Source of the DNA: Zeus faber
Lineage: Eukaryota > Chordata > Actinopteri > Zeiformes > Zeidae
Reading direction: 5' to 3'
Length of the DNA: 64,000 nt
Assembly (NCBI GenBank): GCA_960531495.1
Contig: OY482853.1
Span: 27,853,122-27,917,121 of the forward strand
The position numbers and the translations under genes are program-made. Positions 1 through 52,342 of the stretch are shown piece after piece. The notes under the pieces were generated by a model. That model was not told the DNA's origin, made no database searches, and was given only the letters and a program-made list of their open reading frames with translations. How positions within the stretch are numbered: position 1 is the stretch's first letter; each line of letters starts with the position of its first letter.

Positions 1-188
1 AAGCTCCCCCCAGCGCACACTGCATTTGTTTGGCGGCTCTTGACCGCCCAAATAAGGCGACCATGTCGCACAATATTACCCACAAAAATACGGGGAGAAT
101 CGCGAACCTGTTCGTGATTTCGCAGTTTGTAATTGAATGCTCATTTCGATAGATTTTCGATTTCGGATCATAATCGTGCCACCCCTGG
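1..188 (-). mobile_element. hAT-like transposon terminus, cut by the window edge
   Basis: Read on the minus strand, this starts with a CAGGGGTGGCACGATT-type end and then follows the same internal sequence as the complete hAT-like copy at 9508-10748 (shared stretch around the CTCCCCGTATTTTTGTGG segment). It is an inverted partial copy of that family; the rest lies outside the window. No transposase is visible. Confidence 0.7.
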
Positions 189-812
189 TGAGAAAATATT
201 ACACCTGAAACTTGTCTTGTATGTATATGTATATTGATCAGTTTCCAAAGACATCTGAACTTATGCCTGAGGAATTCATTTAAAGTATCTTACGGTCTTG
301 TAATATATTGAATTGTGCCATTGTTATGCAAGTCATGTTGCCTAATAACTTACAGTGCATTTGGAACCCCTTCACTTTTTCCACATGTCGTCACATCACA
401 GCCTTACTCGAAAATTGATTAAATTAATTGTTTTCCTCATCAATCTACACACAATGGCCCACGATGACAAAGCGAAAACAAGCTTAAACACGCCCCCCCA
501 GTCGGTCAGTCGGACTATATGACCTCATTCAGTCCGTCTGGGGACAAGACTTTGAGCTTCTCCTCTGACCCCCCCCCCCCCTTCTACAGCCTTGAACTAA
601 GTGTAGCTCACAGCATCGCCATTCCCCCAAAACACCACAGCTAGTCTGTGACAATCCATGTGTTTCTGAACCTGTGATGTCACCCGTGTGACATTTCTTA
701 TCTTTTTTAAATGGGTCTGTTCATAGTAAAATGTTCTGCCATTTCTGCAGTGTTTTTTCTCCTTTACTTGGAGAAGGAAAAAAATCCCAGTTTCATCATG
801 ACTCAGGCTTTC

Positions 813-951
<139 letters not shown>

Positions 952-1088
952 AGAGCTAATTATGGCCTATGCTACACAGACTGTTCATTCTCCCATTATT
1001 TAAATCACATAATGTTAATTACTCTTATCTTTAACTTGATATTGCTACATCTTTTCCTGCCAATGTTTTTCATGATTTCTCTCGTCTG

Positions 1089-1119
<31 letters not shown>

Positions 1120-1125
1120 GCCCTA

Positions 1126-1187
1126 GGAAAAACACTTTCCCCACAGTGTCTCCCCAACACGAGGGACCTGAAGACGGTTAATAAATG
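1126..1187 (+). other. Candidate eif4g1 5' UTR exon
   Basis: A long CT-rich tract ending in CCCTAG precedes this 62-bp segment, and GTAGGT follows it. It is therefore flanked by a good acceptor and a plausible donor just upstream of the first coding exon. It contains no ATG. Inference only: no homologue of a UTR can be recognised, and the true first exon is probably upstream of the window. Confidence 0.4.
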
Positions 1188-1329
1188 TAGGTGCTAAATG
1201 CAGCGAGTTGTATCTGGGCATGGCACGACAACTTAAGACATTTTTCAAATTCATCCACTTTCGTTCAACAGTTTATATTTCTAGTATTCTTCGCATTCAG
1301 ATTTGTGCACAGGTCCGTGCCGCCCCCCC

Positions 1330-1346
1330 ATGCAGAACCCCATGAA

Positions 1347-1350
<4 letters not shown>
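1330..1350 (+). promoter_or_regulatory. Upstream ORF overlapping the eif4g1 start codon
   Basis: ATG at 1330 opens a six-codon ORF (MQNPMK) whose TGA at 1348-1350 overlaps the main ATG at 1347-1349 as ATGA. The two frames differ. The arrangement suits termination-reinitiation or leaky scanning control of eIF4G1 synthesis. Seen directly in sequence; the regulatory role is inferred. Confidence 0.6.
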
Positions 1351-41542
<40,192 letters not shown>

Positions 41543-43180
41543 AGGCGGAGCGAGTCGGCGGAATTTAGTTTTAAATTAAAATAAATAAATTAATCCAATA
41601 ATAATAAAATAAAAAAAAAAGAGAGAACGCGTTTAGCAAAGATTCCGAAGGCTCTGAATCGATGAAATCCTTCTGCATAAAAAGAAAAAAAAAAAAAGAA
41701 ATAAAACAAAAAAAATCTTCAACTCGGGAGAGATTATATTACGGATCGAACTTTAGATCTTTTTTTTTTCTTTTGTTCCTTTGTTTTCGTTTCCTTTGGA
41801 CAAAAATCTTGCGCTGCCGAATCTCTTCCTGAACTTGACGCAACAGATGATTGATGAGAAATGTAACCAGCGTCGCCATGTCCTTCAGTATTGCTTTTCT
41901 TTTGAGGTTTTAATCTCCCTTTTAAAGGCGGCTCCTTGTAGCCGTGGCGACACTATTCAACTCAAACCACCAAGGAACTTTCAAAATAAGCTGCTCACAT
42001 TGATATGTTTTTTTTTTTTGTTTTTGTTTTTGGGTTTTTTTTTTGGGATGATTATACTGCTGGAAACGGCGGTGGATTTGACGCAGGAGAGGACACACAT
42101 CCCTTGTTACGGGGCTCAGAGGTGGTTAAAATGATTTTTCTTTTTTTCCTCCTTGGGGTGTCGGATGATTGGTGTGGGTTTTTTTTAGTTTTGTTTTTTT
42201 TTTTATAATAAAATTAGGAAAAATAAATAAAGAAGAGTGGACGGGATGTCTCGGCGGACATTTTTTTTGGACTGGATTGGTTGTGGAATTAAAACTTTTT
42301 TTTTTTTTTTTTTTTTTTCCATGGATTTCATGTCAATTTTTGTGCGGGGGGCGATTTTAGTGAGCTCGGGCTGGGTGTCTGCGATGGAGAATGAAAGAGG
42401 CGGACGAGGCCGATAGACATTTTGGACCTTTTTGCTGCTGGGGGAGCTGCCAAAGCTGTCCTTACGGCCGTAACCCCCTCCAAGACCATCCTACCCTGCC
42501 TACTCCTCGACCCCGTACACGTCCCGGTCGAACTTTTCTCACGCGCTTCAAGAATTCAAGAACGCCAGACTGCGCACGGGGATGCGGACAGCGTTCGTGG
42601 AGTTTTTTTCTTATTTTTTCTAGAAATTCAATTCATAGTTAAAGAAACTTGAAGCAAAAAAGAAAGTATATAGAGGGGGAAAAAATCTACTTTAAGATAA
42701 AGGAGTTAAAAAAATTACACAGTACAAATCCTAAGGCCTTCTCCGTTAGTGGAAATGCATTTCAGGAGAGTTCTGTAAATAAATATATATATTATAGATT
42801 TTTTTTTTTGTTTTGTTTTTATTTTGTTTTTGCTTTTTTTGTTTTGTTTTCCCCAAGGTAAATTCTAATGTAATGCCATGCAACCCCACCCCCTTCCTCT
42901 CCTCCTCCTCTTTGGAACAAAGTGTCCCATCTATTTATATTTTTCTCTCCTCAGCTCGCAGAAGGTGCTTGTAATTTACCCCCCTCCCCACCCCGCCCCA
43001 ACAACCACCCAAGTCATCAATTACAGTTTAATTGAGAAAAAGAAACAAATGTAAATACTTTTTTGCTTTACTTTATTAAGAAAAGATATTTAATTATAAG
43101 AAAATTAACGCCTCTTTTCACATCAAAAACTGGAAAAAAGAATAAAGAATATTGCAAATAAAAAAGTTCTGCTCTTGTCG
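41543..43180 (+). other. eif4g1 3' UTR with polyadenylation signals
   Basis: T-rich sequence with long T homopolymers (for example 42294-42318) and no coding potential. AATAAA-type signals occur near 41577, 42224 and 42779. The best-placed are at 43141-43146 and 43157-43162, followed by GTTCTGCTCTTGTCG and a T/G-rich run suited to CstF binding. Proximal signals would allow shorter 3' UTRs. Confidence 0.7.
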
Positions 43181-43199
43181 TTTTTTGGGGGGGGGTTTT

Positions 43200-44160
43200 G
43201 CAAAGGGTTACAGGCCAGGTTCCAAAGTAGCCCCACCCCCACCCTCTTGTTTCCATGCACAATAGAGTAGAACGCCTCTACTGTACTGTTATTGTCCGCT
43301 GGAATGAGGAAGCGCCGGGCCCCCGCTTTGTGTCTTTCTCAGCCAGTCAGAGAGAAATCACACGGGTGGGGCCTTCATTGTAACCCTGCACCCCCACCAC
43401 CAGGCCTCTGTTCTTTCATACTGGCACTGGCTTTGTCTCTCCGTTGGTCCGGACCCTGTTACCCGGGTTGTGAAAAGGGCACTAGTGCTTACTATCACTC
43501 TATTCTAAGGGGGGCATTATGGTGGGTGTCTATTGCTTACTCTTAATCCTTGTAAATCCAGAGTTTGTTAGGGTTACACATCAATGCTGCTCTACATCAG
43601 TTTTGACTTTAAGCCGAACGTCCACGGCAGAGCAGCGCAGAGGCTGTCCCCATACAGTAAGGCTTGACGTGACAACGCTAATTGAACGCTAAATCTCCGG
43701 AGGCCGCCTGAACCGGAACCAAAGACAATTCCGCCTCCCCCAGGTTGTCAATGTAATCGGTGTGCTAATATTACTTTTGTCATTAGGAGGTCATTCAAGC
43801 AGGCAGTAACTTCATCTGCCGCCACAAAATAAGTGGTGGTTTGGTTGATTTTCCTGTGGCGCGTCGAGTTTCGGTCACATGCTACAGTATGCCACCCATT
43901 CAACTCGCTCAATATTCTCAAGTGGAATCACGTATGAATGCAGGCATGGAGCTGGGTGAGGTAGCTTACATGAGAAGGAAATAAATGGGGTCAGATGTTA
44001 TTCACCTCCCTGGATCGGTGACAGCCGCCCCACTGTGGGGCTGCTGCGTCGGCGTACTGCTGCCCCCCACACGTCCCCTCAAACCCCTCTTTCTTGAGTT
44101 GTTAAAAAACCTATGGGTGTGACCTCTGCAGTTCTCGTTGGACATTTGTATGGGGCGTCT
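43200..44160. other. Intergenic, nothing recognised
   Basis: Mixed-composition sequence downstream of eif4g1 with no supported gene. A lost exon 1 of the alkaline phosphatase relic would be expected here but is not recognisable. Confidence 0.5.
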
Positions 44161-44169
44161 CCTTTCCAG

Positions 44170-44279
44170 AGAAGAATCCCCAGTTCTGGCACATGTCGCC
44201 GGGGAGCGTCATTCCAGACGTTAGGCTCAGATCCAGTCGAACACCGCAGCCAAGAACGTTATTCTCTTCATCGGGGATT
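44170..44279 (+). pseudogene. Alkaline phosphatase exon-2 relic
   Basis: After CCTTTCCAG it reads EKNPQFWHM..., then, following a one-base deletion, AKNVILFIGD. This matches alkaline phosphatase exon 2 (EEDPEFW...VAKNILFFLGD in the gene at 63.6 kb). From TTCTGG to GCCAAGAAC there are 59 bases against 60 in the intact gene. The donor is destroyed (GATTAAGAC where GAT-G-GTAAG is expected). Zinc/magnesium-site residues GD are retained but the exon cannot be spliced as is. Confidence 0.75.
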
Positions 44280-44938
44280 AAGACATTGATCCAGGTTCAA
44301 GGAGAGTCTTTTGAAAACCAATGGCCTGTGGAGACTGGGAACAGGTGCCCGCCAGGGCATTTCTTGGAGGTTGTGCGTATAATTGATATTGACCTCAAAA
44401 AGTAAATCAAATAATTTGATTATCCCTCCTCGCCTGTATTTTAAACCAAAGTCAAAACTTCACCCAATGTTCTTCCTATCGGCATCCCAGCTCGCCTACT
44501 GGACATAATCCCAACACGTTGGTGTAAGACTGTAGCTCGTCTGACGTGCTGCACCGGCACCCGGGTTCCAGGTAGCCGCTGCACATCCAGCGCCTTCCTC
44601 CTCCATGTTGCGTTGGGCCAAAGATGCCGCCATGTGCACACATATTGTACAGAAAAACAAAAACAAGCGATCTGTCTGTTATATTAACAGGTAACTTCAT
44701 TGTGCTTTTGTTGTCAAATGAGGTCTAGGTTGGGTTGGAGAAAATACAAATTCTGCTTCTTTGTGCTGCATTGGACAAGTGCAACAAAAAGTTGCTCTCC
44801 AAAGAATTTGGCTCTGTTTGTATCAGTGGTGTTTGGTCCAAGTCTCTGACTGGACCAGATTCTACAGATTGGATGAGAGCTTGTCCAGACATTTGCTGCT
44901 CTCTCAGTTCCCATTTTTTCTTGCCATCTTCTATCTTG

Positions 44939-45007
44939 GAGTTGCCTGGATGAAACGTTCATTCATCCATCCATCCATCCATCCATTAATCCGTCCATCC
45001 ATCCATG
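44939..45007. repeat. (CATC)n tetranucleotide repeat
   Basis: ATTCATCCATCCATCC-type array, typical of a LINE/SINE 3' tail. The following 45080-45210 (AGTCCACGCAGAAACAGGAA, TGGAATTTGAACCCAAGTCT) resembles a decayed dispersed fish repeat. Confidence 0.7.
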
Positions 45008-46079
45008 ATGATCGTGATTATGGTCATTAGGCATCCTGAAGTGGCCCCCAGGCCAAATTTGCAGGGTGTCCAATAAGCCAAAGCATGCCACGGACCACTG
45101 GTGCAAGTCCACGCAGAAACAGGAAGAAGGCGGATGCTCCACACAGAAGAGTACCCAAGATGGAATTTGAACCCAAGTCTATGGAGCTGTGAGGCCACAG
45201 TGCTTCCCAATGCTGCTCCTTCCTCAGATACTGTATATAGATTAAAAATCACATCATTTCCATAGAAGTCTCCAAGGATTTGACATGCGGTATAGTTTGA
45301 CCTAGGAGCAGGTATAGGGGCAGGTACTGACACCCCAGATGTTGGTACTGACCGCCAGTGTTGCTTTTAAGCTCTGAATGTCTGACAGTCCCACTCCCAC
45401 GTGCTGCAAATTTAAGTGAAGTCAATCTCGGCCAAAGAAAGAACGTGTTTGCTCAGCAAACTTTGCCCGGGCAAATAATGGAAGGAAAAACTGGACCTCA
45501 GCATTTCCACACTTCCATTTTGGGGGCCGTGCGTGCTTTTTCCAAAGCTCCCACTATACAGCCCACCAGGCTACTGAGTCACACTTGTTACCAGGAAATA
45601 GCCTTTTGCGTCACTGCACTGCGTTTTTGAAGAACAACCCGGTGTATGGACAACCCAGATGCGTAGCGGGAGTAGAGGGTAGACACTTTGTAGGCTGTAA
45701 TCTAAACCTGCCTGTAAACCTACCCAGCAGCTGTTTTAAAGGATTTATCATCTAATCTGTCCTGTTACAAGCAGAGTTCTATCTCTGTTGCTTTCTGCTG
45801 ACACGCCGTGCCCTGGCGAACAGCCTTATCTCTTAATCTGCCAAATTGTTTTTTTTTTTCTTCTTCTTTTCACTCAATGCCTTTTTTTTTTTTTTTTTTT
45901 CCCCTTCCTTACCACACTGTACTGTTAAATGCGTGACACGTTGGCCCCCATCCTCCCTGGGTCATCCTTCCCAAGTCTATTTGCGTAAGCTTGGGTTAGA
46001 AGATAATCAACCAGGTTGGAACAGTGAAGTTGGGTTCATATCAGTTTGACCTCAAAACAGGGGAACAATCTTGAATCTG

Positions 46080-46962
46080 TGTTTGTATGTGTCCCATTTC
46101 CAGGTCATCGTGGAGACTTGGCGGATGTACATGACCCCTGCGTGCAAGAGATTGAAAAGTGGATGGCGCTGAAAAAGGGCAGAGGGTGGTGCGTTCAGCT
46201 GAACGTACCACTGGAACTACCCTCCCCCCCTTGCAGGAGTTATACACCAGGAGGTGTAGTAGCAGAGCCCGTAGGATCAGGAAGGATCCTCATCACCCCA
46301 ACAACGGACTGTTTCAGCTGCTGCGGTCAGGCAAGCGCCTCCGCAGTCACACAGCGAGAACAGAGAGACTGAGACAGAGTTTCTTCCCTCAAGCCATCAG
46401 AACTGTCAGCGCTGACCTCACCAGGGGTCCTAACTGAGCCATGCACTAGGCTCCACTACCTACTGTACTGTATGTAGCATACTGTACCGCATACTGTATC
46501 ACTGTTCAGGGTTGTTCGTGATGCCGTATTGCTGCGCCGTACTGTTGTATACTGTGCTGTATTATCCCAAACACTACCTCACACTATTCACATTCACATG
46601 CCACTTTAATTCACATGCCACTTTAAATGCACATATCTGTATATACATAGCCATATTCCTTCAACCTATTCCATTTTATTTCAATTTATTTTTTATTGTA
46701 TTTTATTCTATATATTTTTTATCTTATTCTATAAGTATTCCACTTACTGTATTACGTTTTAGGAGTCAGTTAGTCGGTCTATTAGAAAGGCATTTTCTAC
46801 TTTTTATTTTATTTTATTTTTGTACTTTTTCCTAGGACTTATTGTGTGCTATCACCGGGTGCGTTGCATTACATTTCACTGCATATATGTATGGAAGTAT
46901 GTATATGTATGTGACAAATAAAAATCTTGAATCTTGAATCTTGAATCTTGAATCTTGAATCG
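46080..46962 (+). mobile_element. LINE 3' fragment with ORF2 tail
   Basis: 46159-46437 retains a C-terminal LINE reading (RRCSSRARRIRKDPHHPNNG LFQLL...RTERLRQSFFPQAIRT). Then follow 3' UTR and a TTGAATC tandem tail (46926-46962) after GTATGTGACAAATAAA. Upstream domains are absent (5'-truncated copy). Confidence 0.7.
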
Positions 46963-46999
46963 AGAATCCACAGGGAATCGCTAGTCCAGAATGGTATTC

Positions 47000-47830
47000 A
47001 GTAGCGTTTTGTACACTTCTTTCTGCAGGAATTCCATTTTCACAAGGGTTTTTTTATTTTTATGGGGACAGCCCCATTGTTCCGATGGGCTATTATTCAG
47101 AAACCCCAGTAGTCCGAAAAATGTTGGGTTAGAGATGGTTATGTTTAGGTATGAGGTTAAAGAAACAAATGATCAGGTTAGGGTTGGTTAGGTAATGGTT
47201 AGGGTTAGGGAGTGTTGTAGTGCAGGGTATACGCAGGTATACAGAGTATACCTACTTCTTCTACAGTCGACATTGCGTATACCCACTTCCAGATCCCCTC
47301 TGATGTGAATCATTCAGTAGCCAAATCCATACAATAGCCAAATCAAGAGAGACAGTCCATGCACATTCGCTTAAAAACACCCGCTGAAGAGATGATCTTT
47401 ACATAAACAGTGGCTCATGATGTAGTTGTCTGTCGGATTGCCCTTCTGTGGCTTATGTTAATTCCATGATGGTCATTACTACCTGAAGTCAAGCAGCAGA
47501 AGTTAAGCAACAGTTTTCAAATACTACTGGCCAATTTTTGGCTGAACTAAATATGCAAGAGTAATCTTACATGTCACTGCAACACAGGGTTTATCCTTTG
47601 CTGGACGGGCAGCTTAAAAAAAAGTTTTTTTGGCATAAATTAAGAGTATATTCCCCAAGCACCACAGTCCACTCTCTATTCACATCTGGTTATGTGCAGA
47701 TGGCTTTGAACAGCAGCTGCTGAATGACATTTGCATTCACATCTGGTGATGCTTGTGGCTGTTATTTTTCTTTGTTGCAGAATGTAACCTACATTTGCAA
47801 TCTGGCTGAACTGAGGCAGGTATGACAGAT
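47000..47830. other. Intergenic, nothing recognised
   Basis: No ORF or repeat family identified apart from a few GGTTAG motifs near 47175-47215. Confidence 0.5.
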
Positions 47831-47839
47831 CACCTCTTA

Positions 47840-48560
47840 CATTACGATTTAGCAGATGCTTTTGTCTAAAGCAACTTACAATTATTCATACACCAATGGA
47901 CGCAGCCATCAGGGGTTAAGTTACTTGCTCAAGGAAACTACAGCATGCTATCAAGAGCAGCCTGGCATCGAACCAGCAATCTTCCGATTACTAGACGATC
48001 CGCTCTACCTCCTGAGCTCCTGCCCCTTTCTTAGGTGAGCTACTTCTCACTCTCCCTCTCTCTCCCTCTCTCTCCCCCTCCCTCTCCCTTTGTCTGTCTT
48101 CCTCTCTTCCTTTGGAAGAAAAGGGGGAAGTCCTTTCTCTTATTCTTTTTTCTAAGTACTTCTGGAGTTGTCCCTCCCTTGTCTACTAGAGGGAGACATT
48201 ACACCACGAATGGAGCCCCGCTGAACTGCTGACCAATAAATGAGCTTGTGTTGAACATTAAAGTTGAAATTGGGTCCGACATTTTTTTCAATTTCAGCTT
48301 TTGTATTATTACATTTCAGAAAGTCAAAGTTCAACTTTTGACCTTCCTTTCCTGAAAAAGAGAGCCATTTTATAAAATCATATATATATATTTTTTAAAC
48401 TTTTATTAATCCCACAATTGGAGCCCCGGGAGCAGTTGGGGGGTTAAGTGTCTTGCTCAAGGACACATCAGCACGCTACCAGGAGGAGCTGGGGATCCAA
48501 CCGGCAATCTTCCGATTGACTAGACGACCCACTCTACCTCCTGAGCCATCATGCAGACTT
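47840..48560. repeat. Two copies of a dispersed fish repeat
   Basis: 47850-48015 and 48395-48555 share TTAAGT..CTTGCTCAAGGA, ATCGAACC/ATCCAACC and CAATCTTCCGATT..CTAGAC motifs and CTCTACCTCCTGAGC. They are degenerate members of a common repeat, not genes. Confidence 0.65.
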
Positions 48561-48675
48561 TCTCTCCCTCGCCAGTCAGGTCCCAGGACCCTTCATGCAA
48601 CACAGTTGACCAAGCACTTGGAAAAACTTGAATGAAATAATAATTGATCTTTATTATACAAATCTATTTGACACC

Positions 48676-48694
48676 CCCCCCCCCCCCCCCCCCA
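48676..48694. repeat. Poly-C tract
   Basis: An uninterrupted run of about 18 C bases; length is liable to assembly error. Confidence 0.9.
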
Positions 48695-49934
48695 GGTCTA
48701 TTTGCTTCTCAAGACATGCAGGGGCGGTCATAGTGATTTTGAGGCCAATGTGAGGTCCTTCTCCACCTCACTTAATGCAAGCACAGCTTGGACACAAAAA
48801 CTATTTAGAGAGAGCTCTTTTCATGAGAATTGTAACTGAACAATTCAAACGCTCTTCACTCATTTCGGAGAAGACAACGGGAAAAGATTATGAATACATT
48901 AAATACTATATTAAATGAATGCGGAGTCGGGAGTCACTCCAGCAAAAGAGTCATTTTGTTCAGAAAGAGATAAGACGTTGATTTATTCTCATAGAAAATA
49001 TTGGAACACAATTTTTCTTTCACCTCATAAATATAAAATTCCAAAGAGAATGAAGGACTTTTTGCTCAAGCGTTGGTCTCCGGGCGCTTTTAAAGGTCAC
49101 CTGGCATCAAAGCCTTTATCTTATGTAATGAATTCAGACCACATACGTACATTTGGTCTGCTGTGTTGTAGGCATGGACTAGAATAAAAGATCTGTGAGT
49201 CGCAAGCCTGTGAGAAGTCCATTCACGTAAAGAATGGAATCTCCAAAAAGACCGAACCTTTCATCACGAAAGTCCCAGCATTACAAGTGCATGTTTCCTG
49301 TCCTCCGCCCACCTTGTCCGTGTTAACTCTCAAGTCTTCTAATTCAAATTATTGGGATACCTAGGGGATCTGAGTGATGCACAAGCCCCCCAGGGCATGA
49401 GGCTCCAGGCGGTTGCCTAACTATGCCATGTAGAAAGACTTCGCTTCAAGCTCCCCAGCCTCTTCTGTTGGTGGAAGGAGAATAAAAATCTTCATCCAAA
49501 GAAAGCATAACCTCAGCCCCAAGCCATACTTAGATGTTATGAGTTGTGGAATCTTAAACCCTCACTGTGTAACCTTGCAAGAAAGTGCCCGTGGCTCTCT
49601 GATGTTCTTTAGTTCACTGCATATGTTATGGAGCTTGACTTCCTGTCGTGCTCGAAGTCCCTGTAAGGCAAAAATATTTATGTGTTCTGAGTTTGTCACA
49701 CAAAAGAACAATGTGTTATTAACCAACCAGCCAAATTGGTATTTATTTTTAATTATTTATTTATTATTCAGTATATAGAATTTGATTTCAAAATCGTGAA
49801 AAAAAGGCAGTTCCCTCTGTTCTGAGACGCTGGGGGTATGTCCGCTAAAGACACTGAAACCCCCGCCCCAATATCCAAAATTTTATATGGTAATGCAGTC
49901 CGGCCCAAATATCACCATATGTCAGGCCCACGGC

Positions 49935-50491
49935 CTCCCAGCACCACTAGAGAACGCTCTTGCCTCATCTGCAGCTCCCCCTTGAGCCAATTGCACACAC
50001 CTGGGATCCATTACCTGCATCACTCCACACAATATTTAGTCTCCAGCTTCCCAGTCATTCTTTGCCAGACTGTCAACTAGCTTACCCGAGTTGTACAGCT
50101 ACTGGCTCCATTCCTAGTTCCAAGTTCCTTGCTCCTAGTGCTTGTTTCAAGTCTCTAGCCTATGTCTCTTTGTTTCGTCTTCCCCTTACCTGCTTGTCTC
50201 CTCTCGTCGACCCAGTCTGTCCGTTCATCTCCAGCCAGCCCGGTTTACCTGCTTGTCTCCGCTTGTCGACCAAGGCTGTCGGTCCTTCTCCATCCAGCCC
50301 TGTTCCCTGTCTCTCCACCCGGATCCTGGACCCCTCCTTCCGGTCATCATCATCCCTGCCCAGTCCTGCTCCATCCCTACCTGACCGGGTCCCCCCGGCC
50401 AGCTCCACCGTGTGGGCTAATAAACATCCTTTGTCTGCCTCCCGTCTCCCCATGTCGTGCATTTGGGTCTCTCCTAGCCCTGGTCATGACA
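49935..50491 (+). repeat. 5' LTR of Ty3/gypsy element
   Basis: Starts TCCCAGCACCACTAGAG and ends GGTCATGACA; matches 52116-52342 plus 53764-54025. It carries about 60 bp extra (around 50190-50250) that repeats the TACCTGCTTGTCTCC unit. The initial TG is mutated. Confidence 0.85.
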
Positions 50492-50512
50492 GTACGGTCT
50501 GGCCAAGAAAAC

Positions 50513-50780
50513 ATGGACCCAGCCGACACAGAGGGGCTCCGCCCCGCACTCCGGGACCAAGGGTGTTGCTGGTCATGTCAACATGACCAGGCCCTTCGGG
50601 AAATCGCGGAACACCTCCGGACCATCTCGGCGGCCGTCAGCAGCCTGCAGGGAGGAACAACTCGGTCGCTCCCGGATCTCCTCCGACGAGCGAGCCCGCC
50701 GGCGCATGTCTGTATTGCGGCCGGCTGGAACACCTCCGAGCCACCTGCCCGGTCCGGCCGGGAGAAGGCGACTCCTCGCT
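50513..50780 (+). pseudogene. gag remnant with zinc knuckle
   Basis: An ATG at 50513 opens MDPADTEGLRPALRDQ. Near 50707-50748, in another frame, is a perfect CCHC knuckle spacing (C-X2-C-X4-H-X4-C). The capsid region between is too short, implying an internal deletion and a frame break. Confidence 0.65.
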
Positions 50781-50859
50781 AGGGTTACGTTCCGGTCGCT
50801 CCAGCTCCAACCCTCTCTCCTGTCCTCTGCTCCCAGCTACCCTTTCTAACACTCTCTTC

Positions 50860-51100
50860 CTCCGCTCTCATAGATTCTGGGGCCGATGCAAGTTTTCTCG
50901 ACCTGGGACTAGCACGCCAGCTAGGGCTGACACCCGTCCCTTTCCCCACACCGCTCGAGGTCAAGGGGCTGACCGGGTCACATCTGACCCGGATTACCCA
51001 CCAGAAAGCCCCCCTCGAGCTGCTACTCTCCGGCAACCACCGTGAGTCCTTGAGGTTCTTCCTCATAGATTCCCCACTGAACCCCCTGTTTCTGGGGTAC
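50860..51100 (+). pseudogene. Retrotransposon aspartic protease segment
   Basis: Contains the DSGA active-site motif (ALIDSGADASFLD) and continues to LNPLFLGYPWLQIHNP, the usual end of the fold. No start codon of its own; part of the polyprotein. Confidence 0.75.
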
Positions 51101-51251
51101 CCCTGGCTCCAGATCCACAACCCTTTAGATGGACTGGCGCTCGGGCAGCGTGAGCTCCTGGAGCACACACTGCCATGCCCACTGCCTCCGCTCGGCCTGA
51201 ACCCTGCCGGCGGACGCGCAGACGGGGGACCACAAGAGCCCTGACCTGTCC

Positions 51252-51885
51252 TTGGTTCCTTCGCAATATCTGGACCTGGCCCCTGTCTTCAGCAAGCTGG
51301 GCGCACTATCCCTACCACCTCATTGCCCCTATGACTGTGCAATCAAGCTCCTGCCAGGCGCCCCCCTCCCCTGCAGTCGCCTGTATAACATCTCCCGGCC
51401 CAAACAGGAGGCCATGGAAACCTACATCCACGACTTTCTCGCTGCTGGGATCATTCGCCCCTCGTCGTCTCCACTGAGTGCAGGGTTCTTCTTTGTTGCC
51501 AAGAAGGACAAGACCCTCCCTCCCTGCATCGACTTCAGGGGACTCAACGACATCACAGTCAAGAACAAGTACCCCTTGCCCCTGATGGACTCAGTCTTTG
51601 TCCCCATCCGGGGTGCCACCCACTTCTCCAAACTCGACCTCCGCAACCCCTACCATCTGGTCCGCATCCGTGAAGGGGATGAATGGAAGACCACATTCAA
51701 CACTTCCAGTATCTGGTAATGCCTTTTGGTCTGTCAAATGCCCCAGCAGTCTTCCAGGCCCTAATTAATGATGTCCTTCGGGACATGCTCAACTTGTTTG
51801 TCTTTGTGTACCTCGACGACATCTTGATTTTCTCCAAATCCCTCTCCGACCACATAAAACATGTACGCCTGGTGCTGCAGCTGCT
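51252..51885 (+). pseudogene. Reverse transcriptase segment, broken
   Basis: Shows [55 protein letters not shown] and the catalytic YLDD box (about 51808-51820). A small deletion near 51700-51710 shifts the frame. The segment stops before the thumb/RNase H. Confidence 0.85.
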
Positions 51886-51889
51886 CCCC

Positions 51890-52065
51890 CCGCACCATTG
51901 TTGGTCATCCAGCCTACACAGTGCAGCGCCTGCTGGATGTGCGGCGCCGTAGGAGGGGCCCAGTACCTTGTGGACTGGGAGGGGGACGGTCTGGAGGAAC
52001 GCTCCTGGGTCCCCCAGAGACAGATCCTGGATGCCTCCCTCATCCGGGATTTCAATCTGACTCGC
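51890..52065 (+). pseudogene. Chromodomain remnant
   Basis: The readings [12 protein letters not shown] and [18 protein letters not shown] match the integrase-linked chromodomain of chromoviruses (YLVDWEGY...SWEP). They are in two frames and follow directly on the truncated RT. Confidence 0.75.
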
Positions 52066-52115
52066 CCTTCCGGTTCCAGATGTCCGCCAAGGGGCGTCCA
52101 TAGAGGGGGGGGTAC

Positions 52116-52342
52116 TGTCCCAGCACCACTAGAGGCCGCTCTTGCCTCATCTGCAGCTCCCCCTTGAGCCAATTGCACACACCTGGAATCAATTACCTGC
52201 ATCACTCCACACAGTATTTAGTCTCCAGCTTTCCAGTCATTCTTTGCCAGACCGTCAACTAGCTTACCCGAGTTGTACAGCTACTGGCTCCATTCCTAGT
52301 TCCAAGTTCCTAGCTCCTAGTGCTTGTTTCAAGTCTCTAGTC
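52116..52342 (+). repeat. 3' LTR, left part
   Basis: Starts TGTCCCAGCACCACTAG right after the G-rich tract; interrupted at CTCTAGTC by the hAT element. Confidence 0.88.

Noticed and set aside
42005..42360. Phe-rich ORFs downstream of eif4g1
   Set aside because: Products of T homopolymers in the 3' UTR, not genes.
47160..47215. GGTTAGGGTTAGGG stretch as an interstitial telomere
   Set aside because: Only about two exact TTAGGG units among degenerate GGTTAG motifs; too short to support a telomeric origin.
49960..50782. 208- and 206-codon plus-strand ORFs read as host proteins
   Set aside because: They run through the 5' LTR of the Ty3/gypsy element and its gag remnant. Pro/Ser-rich composition comes from the LTR sequence.
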